Source: Hofstenia miamia
Taxonomy: Eukaryota; Xenacoelomorpha; Acoela; Hofsteniidae
Reading direction: 5' to 3'
Length of the DNA: 64,000 bases
Assembly (NCBI GenBank): GCA_900660155.1
Contig: CABFPE010000173.1
Span: 471,275 to 535,274 of the forward strand
Part shown: positions 60,990-64,000 of the stretch, piece after piece
Layout: every line of letters begins with the position of its first letter
Numbering within the stretch: position 1 is the first letter of the stretch
Notes under the pieces: generated by a model
Seen by the model: the letters and a program-made list of their open reading frames with translations, nothing else
What the model was told of the DNA's origin: nothing
Databases searched by the model: none
Translations under genes and position numbers: made by a program

Positions 60990-61313
60990 TTACCTTTGTA
61001 TAATTATGTTCCTGAACAAACACAAAAAGTATACCTCAATATATGCATCAAAAATCCATCCTTTCTCAAGTTGAATGTCTTTCACATCAACAGCGTTAAA
61101 GGAATGGTCCCTCCACTGTAGCACAACAGTGTCATCCATATTAGGTCTGCTTGCGTTTCCAGTAGGTATTACGCCTTTCCATTTTGGATTTCTTCTCCAA
61201 ATAACGGGAATATCAAAATCATAAGCATTGTTAAAGAGAACTAGTCTAATATTTATAACAGATGTAACATTTTTTGAACCATCACACCAACATACAACAG
61301 CATCTGGATACAT
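60990..61313 (-). CDS. Unrecognised ORF upstream of the piggyBac relic
   Basis: A 107-codon minus-strand frame with balanced, coding-like composition: MYPDAVVCWCDGSKNV, IPVIWRRNPKWKGVI, DDTVVLQWRDHSFNAVDV and KDIQLEKG. I do not recognise the family; the W- and charge-rich short strands suggest a small beta-rich domain. A possible donor GTATAC follows YIE, and a possible acceptor TTTTCAG lies at about 60740 just before the piggyBac reading, so it could be a 5' exon of the element. It could also be an exon captured from a host gene. Function unknown. Confidence 0.35.
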   Translation of the reverse strand: MYPDAVVCWCDGSKNVTSVINIRLVLFNNAYDFDIPVIWRRNPKWKGVIPTGNASRPNMDDTVVLQWRDHSFNAVDVKDIQLEKGWIFDAYIEVYFLCLFRNIIIQR

Positions 61314-61354
61314 TTTCTCAAATTTGATTACTTAGATTTTGCCTAATGTCCTTC

Positions 61355-61705
61355 ATAAAGGACAAAAATGAAATGGTTAATTGCAAAATATCGCATTAAT
61401 GTAAAATCATCACATAGGTATACAGTATACTGATAGTACAAATGCATGCAATTTTGCAGAATAAAAATAGCGACTCACCAGTATTTGTAAGCTAATGACA
61501 GCGAAATGAATTCTGATAGTGTTGCACCGTGTTACGTTTTGTAAGATGCAATTGGCTGCAAATTCACAGCGAGTTAATTACCTGCCACTGATTTGTTGAT
61601 AATTATTGAAGCAGTTATGTAATACATTCTCTGCTATATAAATCTGGTTAGTACAACTTCAAAAATCACAAGCCCGCAATTTGCAAGGCGATTTTTGTCC
61701 TTTAT
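61355..61705. repeat. Inverted repeat pair, possible small element
   Basis: ATAAAGGACAAAAAT (61355-61369) and its exact reverse complement ATTTTTGTCCTTTAT (61691-61705) bracket about 350 bp of non-coding DNA just upstream of the piggyBac region. Could be the ends of a miniature transposon. No target duplication confirmed. Confidence 0.4.
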
Positions 61706-61709
61706 AAAG

Positions 61710-63080
61710 AACGCTAGGCTATTTAACGTTAAGCACAGGCTTGAATAGTTTGCATTATACAGCTCTAGAAAGTAATGTAATTTTTTATAAAAATATTCAA
61801 TGTGTTTTTAGTGGATGTTACTTCAGGTAGTTTATTTCAGAAACGTAGAATTCAACTGGAATTTCAATTTTCAGCTAACATCAGAGATAAATGAAATTTC
61901 GCTCTATCAACTGCGTATAATTCTGTAAAATTTAACGATAGCACACTGAGTTCTAATTTTGATAATTTTTTTCCATTTATTACCCGATCTTCCAAACAAA
62001 TTGTTAAAATCTTCTTAAAATTATGTTTTCAAAAAGAACTATATGTGAATATTTCTCAGCGTCAAATTACCCCAATAAACATCGAACTTTCGTAACGACG
62101 TCGTTTTGTGGTGTATAGGCGTTTAATTGGCTTTGAATTGTTTGAATGGCGTTTATAGTGCGGATTAATGGCGGTGTATAATTCCGTTTAGCATTAAATA
62201 TTTAAAAATAGGAATTTTAGTATTATGATAATTTTAAGATAAATTTCTTAAAAATTGCATTTTTATTGATAATTTATCGTTTTATTGTGAAAAGACGTTG
62301 TTTTTGTAATGTCGTTTTAGTGCCGTTATTATGTCGTTCAACGAACTCGTTACGACTGTTCTATGTTTACCGGGTATACACACATACATAGCATCAAATC
62401 ACAGTTGTCAAATTTGGTTCTATTTGGTATGTTTTACAGTTGGCAAAACAAAAATTATCAAAGTTAAATGTTATAATTAATTACGTCAACATTTAAAAAT
62501 TAAAGTTTGATATTTTTTTTCAAATTTTCAACTCTGATTACCAGATAAAATTAGTGGAATTGAAATTTTCTCAGTTTGCTTAATTAAATTTACACAAAGG
62601 TTATCTTAAAATATTTTGTCATATCAATATTTATCATAAAATTCTGAAACACGTATGAATATTGATGTAGAAACTTGGCAAGCATTTCATTAGATCGATG
62701 ACATTTACATAAATTCTAATATATTTCAGTAATTCCAGAAAATACTAAAATTTTTAAACTAAATTTAATCTTCCTGTTTGATTTTAATTGCAACTAATAT
62801 AATTTTTTATTGATGAAATTTAACCTTAGAAAAGTCTTTGCTCTGACGTACACACTATTAAATAAATCACTAAAGTTTATTGCAAAAGGTTTTGTTGAAG
62901 AAACAGATAGTATCATAAAGAACAAGATATTTAATATAACAAAAAATTCAAAGTAACTGATGTTCAAATAGCTTAATGTCATAGATCTTCTGAATTAATT
63001 CCTCGAACTTACTGGATAAGATTAACTATTTTTTTCTTTAAAAATTTCAATTTAAAAAAAAAGATTCAATTATCTTCATA
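61710..63080. other. Non-coding stretch
   Basis: AT-rich, no supported feature. TACGACG/CGTCGTTTT motifs recur at 62.09-62.36 kb (GTCGTTTTGTGG, GACGTTGTTTTTG, GTCGTTTTAGTG, GTCGTTCAACG) without a clear interpretation. Confidence 0.35.
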
Positions 63081-63085
63081 CCTAA

Positions 63086-63165
63086 TATTTAGATACTCAG
63101 GAAGTCTAAAGAGCATGAGAGCAACAACTATAACCATAAAGTTGGCTGTCGCACAGTCAGCCTAA
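63086..63165 (-). CDS. Possible minus-strand exon (membrane segment)
   Basis: On the minus strand a good acceptor (TTTTTTCTTTAG) is followed by 80 bp open in one frame and then a donor (AG|GTATGA). The reading is ADCATANFMVIVVALMLF then RLPEYLNIR, a hydrophobic helix with a short polar tail, as in a multi-pass membrane protein. I cannot name the protein and no neighbouring exon was found. Such matches also arise by chance in AT-rich DNA. Confidence 0.25.
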
Positions 63166-63169
63166 AGAA

Positions 63170-63937
63170 AAAAATGAAAGAAAAGACAATGCTCTCGTCG
63201 GTGATGCTTTCAGGTTTTCGATACTTTTATTATTCAACGAGGCTTAAAAGTTCAAATTTATTTCAAGAATTCACAAAAATGCAAAAAATTTACTAGGAAT
63301 TTTAAGGTTATAGTTATCACCAGCTCTAGCCAACCAACACGTGTAAAAGGTAATTTTAAGGTAAAATATGAACCAAATGCATTCCTAAGCTACTAAAAAA
63401 GCTTAAGATATTATAATTTTTTAAGCAGTACACTAAATGTTCCCATGGAAATGAAATTCCATCATCTCTAATTCAATGATAAAGAAAGAGTGATGTACAA
63501 TCCCTTTCTAAGAAATTATTGTATGAAATGAAAACTTTAGTCGATGTGAAACCTCAATAACTGATAAATTCAAATTTGGTTAACGAATATAAATTTGACA
63601 TAAAAAACAGCCACAGGCAATTTCAATTACGTTATTATTTACTACACCGCATTCAATTAGCAGTCTATGCGGAATAAAAAATAATTGACCAATAAAAACA
63701 CTTGCTAATTTTTACAATTTCATGTTTTTGGGAGATCTGTGCCATATGGTATGCTTTCAAATATTTATTAATTAATGGTACAAGCGATCGTGTCTCATCA
63801 CATTTCCCCACTGTGGATCTTAGGTATTTCCTTAAACCAAACTATGTCTAGTGTTTTGCAGAGCGTTTCGGAGAGAAAATTTTAATTTTAAAAATTCATA
63901 TCATTAAATATAATTCATTAAGGTAGGAAACTTCCCA

Positions 63938-63940
<3 letters not shown>
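63170..63940. other. Non-coding stretch
   Basis: No feature supported. GC-richer patches near 63.78-63.88 kb have no open frame with motifs. Confidence 0.35.

Positions 63941-63971
<31 letters not shown>
63941..63971. repeat. (TA)n microsatellite
   Basis: TA dinucleotide run near the right edge of the window. Confidence 0.9.
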
Positions 63972-63973
<2 letters not shown>

Positions 63974-64000
63974 CATGCACATCACTACAAAATATTATAT

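Noticed and set aside
1-64000. Bacterial-type features: operons, CRISPR arrays, origins, rRNA
   Set aside because: The sequence is plainly eukaryotic with spliced genes; the only regular array has no spacers.

Overview
This is AT-rich eukaryotic DNA from an invertebrate animal. The evidence is two conserved metazoan genes with GT-AG introns of very different lengths (123 bp to about 43 kb), long AT-rich non-coding stretches, (TA)n tracts, and a mixed load of LINEs and hAT, Tc1/mariner and piggyBac DNA transposons. I could not place it more finely than Metazoa.

The central result is a nested gene pair on the + strand. An exon at 4610-4799 encodes the C-terminal half of the iron-sulfur scaffold ISCU. 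The next exon that completes it in phase, with the right sequence, is at 47521-47597. The intron between them is 42,721 bp and holds a complete four-exon F-box/WD40 gene of the FBXW7 / SEL-10 / Archipelago family (coding 35098-47199, 506 residues). Its stop codon lies only about 320 bp before the last ISCU exon. The earlier ISCU exons are not in the window and should lie to the left. Intron 3 of the F-box gene is mostly a tandem array of 26 copies of a 119-bp unit that look identical by eye.

Layout: 1-2.8 kb, a minus-strand LINE reverse-transcriptase relic split by a decayed hAT transposon. 3.7-4.2 kb, a broken domain of the kind found beside reverse transcriptases. 4.6-47.5 kb, the ISCU intron, with several miniature hAT elements that keep their ends and 8-bp target duplications (5.7, 11.6, 14.5, 32.7, 37.3 and 38.1 kb), a decayed Tc1-like element (24.3-25.3 kb), a LINE relic (30.5 kb) and the F-box gene. 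48-56.3 kb, a graveyard of LINE fragments, a duplicated 1.34-kb segment beside a one-base N gap, and pieces of an SGNH-like transposon protein. 59.3-61.3 kb, a decayed piggyBac on the minus strand. 61.3-64 kb, mostly non-coding with one weak minus-strand exon candidate.

Functionally the two host genes are unrelated: ISCU acts in mitochondrial Fe-S cluster assembly, and the FBXW7-type protein is a substrate receptor of SCF ubiquitin ligase. Their link is architectural. Both need transcription through the same DNA, and the ISCU pre-mRNA must skip every splice site and polyadenylation signal of the inner gene.
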